Origin: Artocarpus heterophyllus
Taxonomy: Eukaryota; Streptophyta; Magnoliopsida; Rosales; Moraceae
Length of the DNA stretch: 64,000 nucleotides
Direction of reading: 5' to 3'
NCBI GenBank assembly: GCA_025403435.1
Contig: JAJQZP010000417.1
Coordinates: forward strand, 1 to 64,000
Shown: positions 1 through 13,398 of the stretch, piece by piece
Numbering within the stretch: position 1 is the stretch's first letter
Layout: the number at the start of each line of letters is the position of its first letter
Translations under genes and position numbers: made by a program
Notes under the pieces: generated by a model
The model's database searches: none
Told to the model about the DNA's origin: nothing
What the model saw: the letters and a program-made list of their open reading frames with translations, nothing else

Positions 1-1095
1 CTACCACCTAGTTGGAGCCCCTTGCCCCATGTGGCTCACTGCCGTAGCCCCCACCATCCCGCCATAGCAACCCTCTACACAGCCCCGTCTAGCAGCGTGT
101 CAAACACACCCAATCGAACATGAACTGTGTCGCCACTCTACTGCAAACAACCTTCCAACAAAGCCCCAAACGAGCCGCCACTGCATTGCAAAACTTTTCT
201 AGGTGGTTGTGAAACCCTTTTTTAAGAAAGAAAATAGTATGCTGTTCTTTAAACAAAAATAAAGATTACTAGTAGTATTGAACTTGCAACACCCTATCTA
301 AAACTTCCCCAATGCTCCTCTTCATGCCACTAGACAAACGGGTCCTACGAAGATAATATAATTAAGGTCTGCGGAAAGTTTCTTTTAGCATTAGAGTGCA
401 AAATATGATTGATTGACCAACAGAGTGCAAAACCTTTCACAACTCCCCTCATGCGACCAATCAACGGGTCATAAAAAGAATAATATAATCATGGTCTGCG
501 GAACCTATTCTTTAGCATTAGAGTGCAAAATAGATTGATTTCAAAAAAAATAATAATAAAGTGTTCCTTTAACCTTATTTAACTGGCTAAACAAAGGTAA
601 AAACATCTTTTAGCCTTATTTGTTGTTAGAAACAGTTTTTGATAGAAATAAGAGAATGTGTGTGTGTGTGATGGTACTTTTCTGTTGACAAAATCGATGT
701 CTTTTCGTCCATAAGAAAACTTAAAAGGCAAACGGGATAAATGGAAACGACAAGAAGCGACTAGAAACTGCAAAGCCAAAAAAGGGTAAAACGAAGACAG
801 CTTTCAAACGACATAAAAGATGGGAAACGATGACTAATAATATGATAAAAAGGAATCAACGAAATTGCTCCTTTTACAATTTGAATGTCTACTGTGACAG
901 TTGAATTGATTGAACCAAATCGACGTCCGTTGCAGCAGTACAAAAAAAGAAAAAGAAAAACCCAACTGAAATTTGCAAAACGCCCTATCTCTTAACACAA
1001 TTGTTCAACAGGAAAACGAGAAAAAACGATAAAACGGAAGAATTTGACAAAAGGGCAAAAAAAAATCTAATTGAGAAATGACTCTTACAAAGTGT
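1..1095. other. Intergenic DNA, no gene recognised
   Basis: The first 240 bases are moderately C-rich and look like a remnant of an inserted element. The rest is A-rich, with many short motifs of the type AAACGA or ACGACA on the plus strand. A short tandem duplication lies at 338-545. No long ORF with recognisable protein similarity is present. Confidence 0.5.
338..545. repeat. Direct tandem duplication, period about 126 bp
   Basis: Two imperfect copies begin at 338 and 464 with ACGGGTC. Both continue through a shared stretch containing GGTCTGCGGAA and TTAGCATTAGAGTGCAAAAT. The copies differ by scattered substitutions and small indels, so the duplication is not recent. No function is suggested. 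Confidence 0.75.
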
Positions 1096-1992
1096 ATACT
1101 CTCTTCTTTCTCTCTCTATGTTTTGGTTCTGCTAGGGTTCTGGGTTTGTTCTAGCGCCGCCCCTCTCCCTCGGAACTGACACTTGGCGCCTGTCTTCGGC
1201 TAGCCGCCGTTGATCGGGTCCTGGGGAGAGGACGGCACCGTGGAATTACAGGAGGCTGGGCCAAGGGGGCTGATGGGAATGCAACGGCGGGTGGATTGCC
1301 ACGACGTCCGTCGGCGGGCTGGGCTTCAGGAGTCCAGATCTAGGAGCATGGGGTCTTGGGGGCTGTGTTCGATATGAGAGGAGGCGTTTGGGTGGAGGTC
1401 AGCGAGTACGGCGGCGGAGAAGGATGGAGGTTGGCAGGCAGTGGAACGGAGTTCAATGCTATGAGCTGTCCTATGGTGGAGCAGGTCGGCGGCCGACAGT
1501 AGTGCTTCTCTGACGTTATGAATTCAATCCGGTCTCTAGGCTTCGGAGTGGCCATTGTATAGCCGTCGGGCTTTCCGATGGGCTAAGGGTATCTGTAATT
1601 TCACTTGTTTTTTGTGTGCTGGGTTGTGTAGCAAAGGTGTCCTGCTTCCACTTGTGTTTTCTTTTGTATCTGGTTATTTGGCTATTGAGGTGATTTCCTA
1701 CCTCCAGTTTAGTTTGTGTGCGGCTAGTGTATGTTTTTTCTTCTTGACCAAGAGTACCCATCGGTTATAAGGTAGTTGTCAAGTAGAGCCTCGTCTGTGC
1801 TCGCTATGCAAAGGTACCTTCTCGTTCTTGGGACTCTAGCCTATGGCCATCTCATTGAGCGTTATTGATATCGGAATGGATCTGATCATTCTAAACGATG
1901 TTGCCTCTCGCATCTGGGGTTATCTTTGTTTCAAGTGTGGTTGTAATTCCTTTGTGAATTAATGAAATTCCCCTCACAAAAAAGAAAACAGG
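1096..1992 (+). mobile_element. GC-rich retroelement-like insertion ending in an A-rich tail
   Basis: A block of clearly higher GC lies between A-rich flanks. It starts near a CT-rich leader and GCTAGGGTTCTGGG, and it ends in an A-rich tail (about 1977-1992) after TTTGTGAATTAATGAAATTCC. That plan, a GC-rich 5' part and a 3' A tail on the plus strand, resembles a non-LTR retrotransposon with its coding part missing, or a processed transcript. The 71-residue and 81-residue ORFs inside match nothing I know. I could not find a clear target-site duplication, so the call is tentative. Confidence 0.35.
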
Positions 1993-2382
1993 TAAATTAT
2001 AAATGATTGTAATTGCGGCCAAATACATTCTGGGGATGTCGAGTATTCAGTAGTTCAGCCACATATTTTTATCAGAAAAAAAAAAAAAAACCGCAAACCT
2101 TACAGAAATTGCGGGATGATCACACAAATGCCAAAGCATTGGTTTTAACCAAACACTAATAATTATTCTCAAACACCAAAATTAAAGCACCAAACATGTA
2201 ATGGAATCTATAAATACCCAAAACGCACAGCTAGTACACGATCATGTCCAATAAAATTTTCTACAAAGCAATTGCTCTGCATTCAGCACAGTAAGGGTTA
2301 AATTTCATCAACATAAATTCTACTCATCAATGAAAAATCCACAAAATTGGAACTTGAGGTAAATGTTGATTAAAAAGACCCT

Positions 2383-4268
<1,886 letters not shown>

Positions 4269-4290
4269 GTTGTAGAGACAGAGGAGTGTG

Positions 4291-4370
4291 CTAGGGTTAG
4301 CGTTTGGGCTTGGGTTGGAGAGGAGGAGGCAGCGACACTAATGCAGCCGCCAAATATACAAACCCTAACG
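4291..4370 (-). promoter_or_regulatory. Telo-boxes and a site II motif upstream of RPS3A
   Basis: Just upstream of the RPS3A start there are AACCCTA-type telo-boxes in both orientations (4291-4300 and 4361-4370) and a TGGGCT site II core near 4305. Telo-box plus site II pairs are a known signature of plant ribosomal-protein promoters that drive expression in dividing cells. The start site itself is not visible; the pyrimidine-rich leader just before the ATG fits a translation-apparatus mRNA. Confidence 0.6.
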
Positions 4371-5559
4371 CAAGGTCTGCTACAAGCTTTCTTATATGTC
4401 CCAATAGAACTATATATGTGCCACTGTTTTCCTGGTTTATTTGTGAAAAGCCCATGTGATTTATTTTTTCTTCTTTTTTACCCTGAAATTGTATTTTTTT
4501 TCCTTTACTCACTTTTTTTTTTCTCCCTTTGCTAATGGTCTAACTTTTGACCTTCTGTTTCAACTTCTTTTTACCCATTGATGAACGCAATTCCTAAAAC
4601 CCAAAAAATGGAAATAAAATGTTTAAATAAGAGTATTTTTTTCTCAAAAAAAGTTGCAAAGATACAGTGTAGTGTATTCAACTAATTTAATATAAGTATT
4701 TATAAATCAAATTGTATGAATTAAGATTCAATTTGTAATCCAATTTATTATTTCAAGAAAAAGAAAGGCACTTTTCTACACCAAGTGAAGCGGTGGATCT
4801 GACCAAACTTAGAGATTTTATAAACAAAACAAGCAGTTTTACCATCTGATCAAATGACTGGTAGTTAAAAGGAAGATTCGATGATACTTATGATTAAATT
4901 ATTTTTTATACAATCGTGACATGGTCTTTAATATAGTCATTATTAAATTTATCCAAAAAAATGTTTAGATTGTCCAAAAACAAAAGAAAAGTTGAGAATT
5001 TAGAGAAATATTCTAGACTCAACCAATTTAATTTTGATTTTTTTCATAAAATTTTATCCTCTCAAGTTGATATTTAAAGGGGAAAGTGAGATAAATCTTG
5101 TTATAGTCAAGAAAGTGCAGAGTCTATTCATAAAAAATAAAATAAAATAAAGGTATAAATCTCTCTCTCTCTTTTTCACGTGATCTTGTAATAGTCAAGA
5201 AAATTATATGTTATGTCACATTTAAAAAATATGTTTATTTATATAATAAAAAGTTAGTATCATACTATCACTCATATTCAGTCACGTTATACTTAAACAT
5301 GTGTAGGTTTATATGAAGTAAGTTTCAAAACATGTTGCTCATGAACATAATCCCTTCTCTAATGGGGCTCTGATGAAAATGGAATGATGGCTAGGTGGGC
5401 TGGCCTGTAAGTTCTGGTCATCATATGAGCTCTGAAGAGCCCAATGACTCTTCTCAGCTCACCAAGTACTCGTGATAAATTTGGGGAAAAACCTGTAAAA
5501 GTAACAGAAGGAAAACGCTATGGAGCAAAAAGTATTTAAGAAACTTGTCAAACTAACAA
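4371..5559. other. AT-rich intergenic DNA
   Basis: Between the RPS3A promoter and the GC-richer block at 5560 I see only AT-rich sequence with poly-T and poly-A runs and a short CT repeat near 5160-5175. No coding frame is convincing. Confidence 0.6.
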
Positions 5560-6030
5560 AAGAAGGGGAAATCTACAATAGCGTGCACCTCTGAGGCACT
5601 ATTGATGGTTTCCATTTCTTGGCTGCTAAGATAAAATCTAATGGTAGAATATAGGACGGATGCACAATATGTTCAATGCAATCACATGTACGGAATCGAA
5701 ATTTTAAAACGTACTTGTCGAGATAGTGAAGTTTGGCGCCATTCTCTCCCTCGAAATGTAGGTGGAAAAAAGATGAATTTGATGTTCAGTTGCTTCGAGC
5801 CTCCTGCGCTGAAGTGCTCTTCGGAAGACTGCAATCGGCAACGCCTCCCTTGCTACCGCCGGTGACGCCAACTCTTTGCAGCGAACGACGGAGCCATGGA
5901 GAAGATGACGGGAAATCAATTAGGCAAAAACAGATGTTCCAAAAAGATGAAGACGAAGAAGTCGCAGAGATCAGATTGGTCCGAAGATCAGCGGACTCGA
6001 TAGTTTCGAGATGCTCGTCTCAATTCTCAT
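5560..6030. other. Unrecognised GC-richer segment, possible gene fragment
   Basis: Base composition rises here, and overlapping open frames run on both strands (plus 5733-6032, minus 5704-5919). The minus-strand frame contains KELASPAVAREALPIAVFRR and is preceded by a C-rich leader, which looks exon-like. I do not recognise a family and see no splice signals leading to further exons. It may be a decayed gene piece carried in by a transposable element. Confidence 0.25.
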
Positions 6031-6570
6031 AATGACGAATTTCACCTCTTTCTTTTGCGATTCTGATCTGGATCAAAGTTGCTGATATATTTGACAGAAA
6101 GTGATTTAGATAGTCTTTAATTAATTAAGGAATCTCCGAATTTTTTTATTTTGATTTTCTTGGTGCTCAATGATCAATGCTGCAGAATATTAAATCTACA
6201 TATGCTATTGTATAGGAAAAGATTCTAACTTTTTTTTGGGTCTTCAAACTTTTTTAACCAAAACCATCTTCTGCCCCTACTTCTCCGATAACACCGCGCT
6301 CTCCAAACCACTCTGGCGCCGACAAAATCCCGACCAACCTCTCAGTGAGTGTGGCCTACATTCAGACGCTTTAAAAAAACACAACAAAAATACAAAAAAG
6401 GGCAGCAGCGACTATACGTTCATGGCGTACTCATCTTTGTTTGTTTGTTTTTTTTTTTTTTTTTTTCCATGGATATACCGGTGACTGAAACAAGATACAC
6501 TCGAACACCAACAAAAATGGCGAGCCCAGATTAGGTGAAATGACCAAAAAAATCCTCAGTGGAACACTAC

Positions 6571-6699
6571 ATAGGGTGACGAGATCAGGTGCAGCCCAGC
6601 CGATAAACAAGTTAACTGTGGCCGTTGATCTCTTTACAAGAGGCTCTTATTACCACTGGATCAAACACTACGGGTAGTGCGCTAGTGCGCCCTACCCTA
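6571..6699 (-). mobile_element. SINE-like tRNA-derived fragment
   Basis: Read on the minus strand, the block contains GATCCAGTGGTAATAAGAGC followed about 15 bases later by GAGATCAACGGCC. This resembles the A-box and B-box spacing of tRNA-derived SINE heads. It starts with a small inverted repeat (TAGGGTAGGGCGCAC...GCGCACTACCC). No poly-A tail or target-site duplication is clear, so this is only a suggestion. Confidence 0.3.
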
Positions 6700-7185
6700 G
6701 ACGTTCCCAACAAAAGAAAAACGGTATGGAGCAGAAAATATTTAAACAGAAGATCCTAAAGAGTTCTGCTAAAATGCAAACGCCCAAGTGAGAACAATAA
6801 AATAACAAAACATACGAGAAGCCAACAATAATATAAAGCTCCATCTTACTACGATGTCATATAATTAGTACTAGCTTCAATAGTTAGATCGGTAAACATT
6901 TTGAAAATTGCTCGTAAATATTGCCTCAAGAAATAGAATATTATAAATTGACAAGAAAAATCCGAGGATAGAAAAGTGACTATTCAATAAATATCTGAAA
7001 CGAAACAGAGTGCCAAAAGTTACAATCTTAGTCTGCCATCAATAACCTAAACAAAAAGTAAGTCACACTTAAACCAACTTTCCATCATCAGGAATAAAAT
7101 GCAAAAAATAATAAGAAAATCCGTTGAAATGAAATTCAAGACTTGCAGATTAATTCTAAGCCATTGTAACAAGCTTCAATAAGAG
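6700..7185. other. 3' flank of EMC2, nothing recognised
   Basis: AT-rich sequence downstream of the EMC2 stop codon that includes its 3' UTR. A 26-base stretch at about 6721 is a near copy of one at about 5517 (GGTATGGAGCA and CTATGGAGCA cores), a small dispersed repeat. Confidence 0.5.
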
Positions 7186-10100
7186 TTATGATGAAACTTT
7201 CAAGCTTTTCAAGGCGGTAGAAACCAGAGAAAGCTTCCCAGGAGCTCTTTGTTCGTAGTCTTTCTCCAAGGCTGCCGCCGCCAGAGATTGTAGCTCTGAG
7301 CTCTCTTTTTCTTCCTTGTTCCGTCCTTTTGAGAGCTGCCCAATGGCGGAAGTGCACTGGAAAACAGGAAATTAAACTTGGATTCAGTAATTCCAGTTGG
7401 CAGGAAATGAACATGGTCAAAAAGCAATATAATGAAACCAAACATGTGTGAATGAAAGTAAAAAGATGCATCAAGAAATATTAGAGCTAAGCAGGGCAGC
7501 TATACATATAAAGGACTATATTAAATTCGTGTTTCAAGAAAGACTGAGAGAAACCCACCAAGCAAATACCAAATAGTGCTCTAGTATTTTTGCCTCCAGT
7601 CAAATCAATAGTGCAAGCATAGTACTTCTTGGCTGCCTGTAGATTTTCTAGTCCACCAAGAGTGTAAAGTACCTGTTGACCAGGGAAACAGGAGAAGGCA
7701 ACCCAAGAGTGCAAGTATAAGGGTTCTCAAATTTGGGAATGTGTAATGTGTTTGGAAAAGAAAGAAAAGGAGAAAAGAATGTGGATCTTCCATTTCTTGT
7801 GTTTACTTATCTATTAGGATGTGTAGTTAGAAAGAATCAAATTCCATATAGTGTTCTTAACTTTAGAAATAGGGATTTTATTAATTTAATTACTAAAATG
7901 ACCTTATGCATAGTTGATTAATTATTAGCTTGATAACTGTGCATATAATTAAATTTTGGGTTTATTCCCATCAACCAGCAATCAACCGGGCTGCAATACC
8001 CAGAGAGTGATAGGATTGACACTCTTTCCTCATTCTCGACATTGTGCAGGCCCCATCGAACTACCCTTCATGATTTGTAGATGACTGGATAGGATTCCCC
8101 TTTCTCATTCATGTGAAATAAACATGCACTTTAATGTAATGATGGTAATGTAAACTGAGACACAAGAACCAGAAAATAAAAAGCTGCTCACGTCAGCATA
8201 AGCCAAGTGATATAATGGAACGGTAGGCTGTGATAATATTAGCTCCTCGTAGCAGAAAGCGGCTTGTTTGTACCTAACATAGACATAGCTTAATCAGTGG
8301 GCATGGCAAGTGGCAACAAGGAAGAATATTAACTTCAAATAAAAAACAAAGAATACCCACATTTGCAGGGAAACATAAATTTCAGCCAGTTCTCTCCAAG
8401 CATCATGATCTGCCATAAATCTGTAGGATGGAAAACACTCCTGAGCTCAAACTTTTCCTTGGCAGCATACAATCACAAACTTCTGAAAAGGCCTTAAAAT
8501 CTGCCTTACATTTCAAGATATTTATTTAGACCTTCAATGGCCCCTGAAATATTGCCTTGCGCCTTTGCCATGGTTACCTTCCTCTTGTGTACCACCTAAG
8601 AAGGAAAATTTTGAACTAAAAATTAGGCAACATTATCTGAATCTCCAAAATTTCTCATATGTATAATTTGGAGTATAATTTGATGTCCACTTTAAGAAAT
8701 AGATACCACCATTTTTGAAGACGAATAATCATGAAACTTACTTGATCAAGGGGGTTATCCTCTAAAAGGCTTAAGTAAGCCTTTTCTGCTTCTGCCCATG
8801 ACCCTTTTGCTTCAAGAAGCATTGCCTCTAGCCTACCTGTGGTTTAGACCAGGACAACATTAGAAAGCTTGTGTGAGGCTATTTTTTTTCTGTTTAAACT
8901 TGGACATATAAACAGGTGACTGGCAGTATGTTAAATCAACCTACCAACCCTTTTGCTCTCAGGAAATCGCTTCCGTAAAACCTTTATGCAGTCCTGCATA
9001 TAAATTATGTAGGAAAGTAGGATAAGGCTCAAGAAACAGAAGTCAAACTAGCAAATTTGTCAGGATCATATAAAGTCAGGTCTGAGCGAATCTAATGTTT
9101 CAACAGCGATTGAAAAAAGCTACTTATGCAAACAATCATGCAGATAAAATATTAAAAAGAGTTACTAATCAAAATAATCTGTCACTTGCACACTCTCAAA
9201 ATAGAAAACAAAAGGCTATAAATTCAAAACTTTTTACCATTCTGTGAATTGTCCCATATGTCTTGATAGATATTGCTTTATCCAAAAGCGATAACAAACT
9301 TTTCATTCAGTACCTTACCAGCATGTTACAACACATCAGATTATTCTTGAATTCGGCAATTAGACAAAATTAGTGGCTAACTGCTCCGACCACAATATTG
9401 ATATACCTGAATGGGGAAGCCTAAAAGTTACAATTTGGGACGATAAAGCAAAAGATATAAAGACTCTACCTTCGCAACATCAAGGCATTGGCAGTCCAAA
9501 GCTGCAATTGCCACCTGCTCATAAAGAGTCCATTCTGCATTACAAGATACGGAGTTACTTGTAAGTCCGAATATTTTGAGATGAGGAAAAACATAAATAA
9601 CCATAACCCAGTTCAGTACGATGCTTCTTCTTCTACTTTTTTCTTTTCTTTTCTTTTCCTCTTAACTTTCTTTAGCAATAATCATGTAGATCGCCTGCTT
9701 TTCCAGTTTTCCTGTTACTGATGGAATACAACTCTCAAATAATCGATAAAGAATCTCTTTTGACTATTGAGTCTTGACCCTAACTACACTACACAGATTG
9801 AGTAATTATCTCACAAACTTGGGAAGTCAATTGTCTTACACTGCATATAAATTATATCCTTTATTGGAAAAACATACCTATATATAAACATAAACCCTGA
9901 AATTCCACAACATAAATTCAGACTGTTTCATTTTCCTCTACACCTCCTACTATGACCTAATCGAATTAAGACTAATTCACATACACCCAATTTTGCAGAA
10001 ATTGAATTACAATTCAATACTTGATTCTTATGAATTCCATGACAATCGAAAATTCAAACCGAATCGACAAATGAAGACCAAATCAGGGTCAGGACAGACT

Positions 10101-10290
10101 GACCTTCGGGGCCGAGACTGGACCGCTTTTTGGGATCGTTCAAGATCGACAAGCCATGCTTTAGAACCTTCTCGGAACGACGCAGCTTGAGCTTCCTGAC
10201 GAGACAGAGGTACTCCCAAGCTCCTCCTCCGCCGTTGTCCACCTGGTTCTCGAGCCTTTCCAATTGGGTTTCCTCTGTCTTCGTCACCAT
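7186..10290 (-). CDS. EMC2: ER membrane protein complex subunit 2 (TPR protein)
   Basis: Soluble TPR subunit on the cytosolic side of the ER membrane complex, which inserts tail-anchored and multipass proteins. Exons: 10104-10290, 9470-9534, 8945-8993, 8742-8836, 8510-8595, 8361-8420, 8192-8273, 7559-7672 and 7186-7356; all junctions keep frame and give 302 residues, the usual plant length. The start is the first ATG (MVTKTEETQLERLENQVDNG); an upstream in-frame TTG was ignored. TPR-type helices are visible in KGSWAEAEKAYLSLLEDNP, AQGNISGAIEGLNKYLEI, DHDAWRELAEIYVSLQMYKQ and the PLYHLAYADVLYTLGG part. There is no signal peptide or membrane segment, as expected. The C-terminus ends KSLKVSS. The neighbour at lower coordinates on the same strand is RPS3A; from memory the same pair is adjacent in Arabidopsis (At3g04830 and At3g04840). 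Confidence 0.92.
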
Positions 10291-10873
10291 CTTCGCCAAA
10301 ATTCGCAGAGACCAATCTCTCTCTGTCTCTTTCTCTCTTAGCGGCCGGTTTTTGGATCTATCGACGGGAACTTTGTGTGCTTAGTTGTTTGAAGGGAAAG
10401 AAGTCTTGCGTTTGAGAATCGGCAAACGCGGCCTTTCGTTTATTATTGTTTGTTTGAGTGAGGGCCCATGTTGCACCATTTACCCCTAATTGTGTCAATC
10501 GGATTACTCTGACCGTCCGATTGCTCCAACTTTTATTTGATTTTTTATTGTCAACTGCTGTGATCCAAAGGGGCCCACTTCTGTAAATTTTTTCCTTTTT
10601 TTTTTAGTATGTTTGAGGACTTAATTAAAGCTAAAAGTTATAATAATTTTACAGTAACATTTAATAGCTCTATAATGTGTCTTAATTTTGCTTTATATTA
10701 TAGCATGTGATAGCTTTATAATATAACAGTTTCAACTATATAGTTAAAACGGCATTGACAGACATACTTTTCTCATTTTTAGTACAAGAGGCAAAAATTC
10801 TCTATCTTTTCATACCAAAATAAAATCCGCTACTCCTTTTTTTAAAAAATATATATCCTCTACAAAAATTTTT

Positions 10874-11025
10874 GGGGTGTTTGACAGGGTGATTAAAATC
10901 ATTGGTTAAAACTATAAGGAAAAGCTTTACATTGTATTAACTATTTTGCTTTTATTGTAATATGTAAAAGCTTTACATTGTTTTTAACTTGAAAGTTGGT
11001 AAAAATCAACTAATACCAAATAGAC
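10874..11025. mobile_element. MITE-like repeat, copy 1
   Basis: Begins GGGGTGTTTGACA and ends near ACCAAATAGAC, an imperfect terminal inverted repeat. The interior carries the family motif AAAAGCTTTACATTGT twice in near-mirrored context. It is related to copies at 11980, 12584, 34489 and 34809. Confidence 0.5.
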
Positions 11026-11639
11026 TAGTTTAAGAAATGAAAAGAAAAAACAAAACTTTGCTCTTTGAAACTTTTTAATGAGCACGTAGGACTATATTTT
11101 TAAAAAAACTTAATTTATTGAAATTATTTAAAAAAATTTATAACAAGCAATAATGCACGAATAAGTTTATAATATCTTATTAAAATTCTGATTAAAAATA
11201 ATTTTATTTTGAAGCCACACTCTATGGCTTTTAGTGCACAGAAATTGAAGATATTTACGATATATGCCGCCTTTGTACAATTGGATTGATTTATGTAGAA
11301 TGTTCAAATTATCCATAAACTAAACCTTTTTTCTTTCTTTTTCTATGTTGGTGTCATGTTAGATATTGACCAATATCTTAGTGATATATATAGGTATTCT
11401 TAATATAAGCAATGATGTTGTGTGATATTTTTTGTAAATACATATTTTTATGGCATAAATCAATCGAAGATTAAAATTCATGATATTTTTCTCAAATAGC
11501 CCAAACCGAGAGATATTGATCACATGCTGAAGTAAAATTAATGCGTTTAAAAATAGATTGTGCGTTTTGTAATTTTTATACGTATCTTCTAGGAAAGAGC
11601 AAAAATGAGAACCTACTATTCAACATGTCAATGGAAATA

Positions 11640-12580
11640 ATCTTTCATGGAATGACGCCAAAAAAAAAAGAAAAGAAAAAATAAGAACTTAAACTGGAAA
11701 CGACATTAAAAATGGCTAAAACGACAACAATATTACTTAAAGGACGATTATAATTATCGTAGACAAAAAGTACGACAACGACAATACTAGAGAAAACACA
11801 CTTTAACTTTCAAACTTCAAAGACGACAACAAACTAGAAACAAACAACAGTGGGAACACACAAAGGGTAACATAACAGACAGTGATCAAAATAAAAACAC
11901 AAACCGTACAAGACAACGCGATAACAAACAAGACAAACTTGTGCCAAAAAGACAACGACCTAAGTAAACGAAACTAATAGGGTGTTTGACATGTTAGTTG
12001 TAACCATTGCTTAGAACTATAAATACGAGAGCTTTATACTATAACAGTTTTTTTTTTTTATAGTAGTATGTGAGAGCTTTTTGCTGTTCATAACTAAAAA
12101 GTCAATTGAAATCAATTTTACCAAATACGCTATAAAATAAGAAAATAGGAAAAAAGGCAGAGGGACAACTACCATAATAAATTTTGAAACAACAGTAATA
12201 ATAATATATAAGAACAATGATCGTGTTTAACGACAATCAAAAGACAAAAATAAGAAAAGACCACAAAATGGAAAACGACAGCAAAATTGGGCAAAGACAT
12301 ATAAATAAATAATAAACGGCAATTAACTTAGTAGATGACAACCAACAAGCTTAGAAACAAACCTTAGAAAATGACAACTACGAATATATTGCAACTAATA
12401 TGAAATAATGAACGATCACAACAGAGTAAAAGATAGTAACATTAATAAACGGCGTTAAGTAAAATACGACATAAGGACAATAACAAGGAAGAAACAACAT
12501 AAAGTAAAATAAATGACTATTTTAAAAAACGACAATAAAATAACGTACGAATAATGTAAACGCCAACAAGGCAACCAACA
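11640..12580. repeat. A-rich, strand-asymmetric region with recurring ACGACAA-like words
   Basis: For roughly 900 bases the plus strand is dominated by A with interspersed ACGACAA, AACGACA and GACAAC words, and it is poor in T and G runs. A similar but shorter texture occurs at 680-1060. No fixed period is visible, so it may be an old, eroded tandem repeat. MITE copies 2 and 3 interrupt or flank it. Confidence 0.4.
11980..12130. mobile_element. MITE-like repeat, copy 2
   Basis: Begins GGGTGTTTGACATGTTAG and ends TTTTACCAAATACGC, which form imperfect inverted ends. The interior has AGAGCTTTATACTATAACAG and TATGTGAGAGCTTTTTGCTG. Length is about 150 bp, with no coding capacity. Confidence 0.55.
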
Positions 12581-12583
12581 AAT

Positions 12584-12688
12584 GTGTGTTTGAAAACTAA
12601 GTTAGAACTTAAAGTTGTAATTTTAATATTGTAATATGTGAGAGTTTTATATTACAACAAGTTGCGAATTAGAAACCCAATTTTACGG
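12584..12688. mobile_element. MITE-like repeat, copy 3 (partial)
   Basis: Starts GTGTGTTTGAAAACTAAG and contains TATGTGAGAGTTTTATATTACAAC, the family's interior. The right end is truncated or degenerate (near AACCCAATTTTA). Confidence 0.4.
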
Positions 12689-13398
12689 AGAACGAAAAAT
12701 AAACAGAAACAGATAAAATTTATAGTGATTCATCCTCGATATGAAAACTAAGTCTACTTTCAACTGCTGTAGAATAATTTATTATGATTATGAAGAAGTT
12801 TGCAGGAAAAAATTATACTCTCTCTCAAGAAATTTTCTCAAGCCTCTCTCTCATAATTTTTGAGAAAACACTCTAAAAAAAACTTAACCTATATATTTAT
12901 AGATTTACAAAGAATAGGAAATAAACCACAAAAAAACATAAAAACTCATATCAGGCCTGGGATACGCACGGCCGCGTGAAATTTTGTCTTGCACTACGGA
13001 TCTTTAATCTCCGCCCACGGCTGCACGCTTTCCTCTCGCCGGGGCACGTAGCTTTTATTTTTCCTTAGGGCTACACGAAATCTTCTACCGCGGGTTCGAG
13101 CTCCTGAAAAAAAAAAATAAAAAATAAATAAAAGCATAAAAATGAGCGGAAAAATTTAAGGGCAAAATAGATACGAGGGAAGAAAAAAGCTCCCTATTTC
13201 AACGAATTTTGAAGGCGCAATGCTATTGGGCATTCACAACCAAACGGTGCGTTTCGATGACCTGGCAAAACCCCAGTCCAACTGTGGCCCAACGCATCGT
13301 CGTCTTCGTCTTCGTCTTCGTCCTGCATTTCCGTTCTAAAACCCTACTCGCTCTGCAGCTACACCTCGATCGCAGCGTCGCCCAAAGGAGTAACCGCC

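Larger units (their letters stand above)
10291..13398. other. Intergenic region between divergent EMC2 and PUS7
   Basis: The first 150 bases are the EMC2 leader and promoter, with a GGGCCCAT element near 10463. The rest is AT-rich and holds several MITE-like repeats (separate entries) and an A-rich segment (11640-12580). A GC-richer block at about 12955-13100 has repeated ACGGCCGCGTG or ACGGCTGCACG themes and is unidentified. Immediately upstream of PUS7 lie ATTGGGCATT and GTGGCCCAACG, site II-like motifs frequent in housekeeping promoters. Confidence 0.5.

Noticed and set aside
5733..6032. 99-residue ORF on the plus strand
   Set aside because: The opposite strand reads equally well and nothing matches a known family. 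It is kept only as an unrecognised GC-richer segment.
10291..10299. Longer EMC2 start (upstream TTG, three extra codons)
   Set aside because: TTG is not a normal plant start; the ATG at 10290 gives the family N-terminus.
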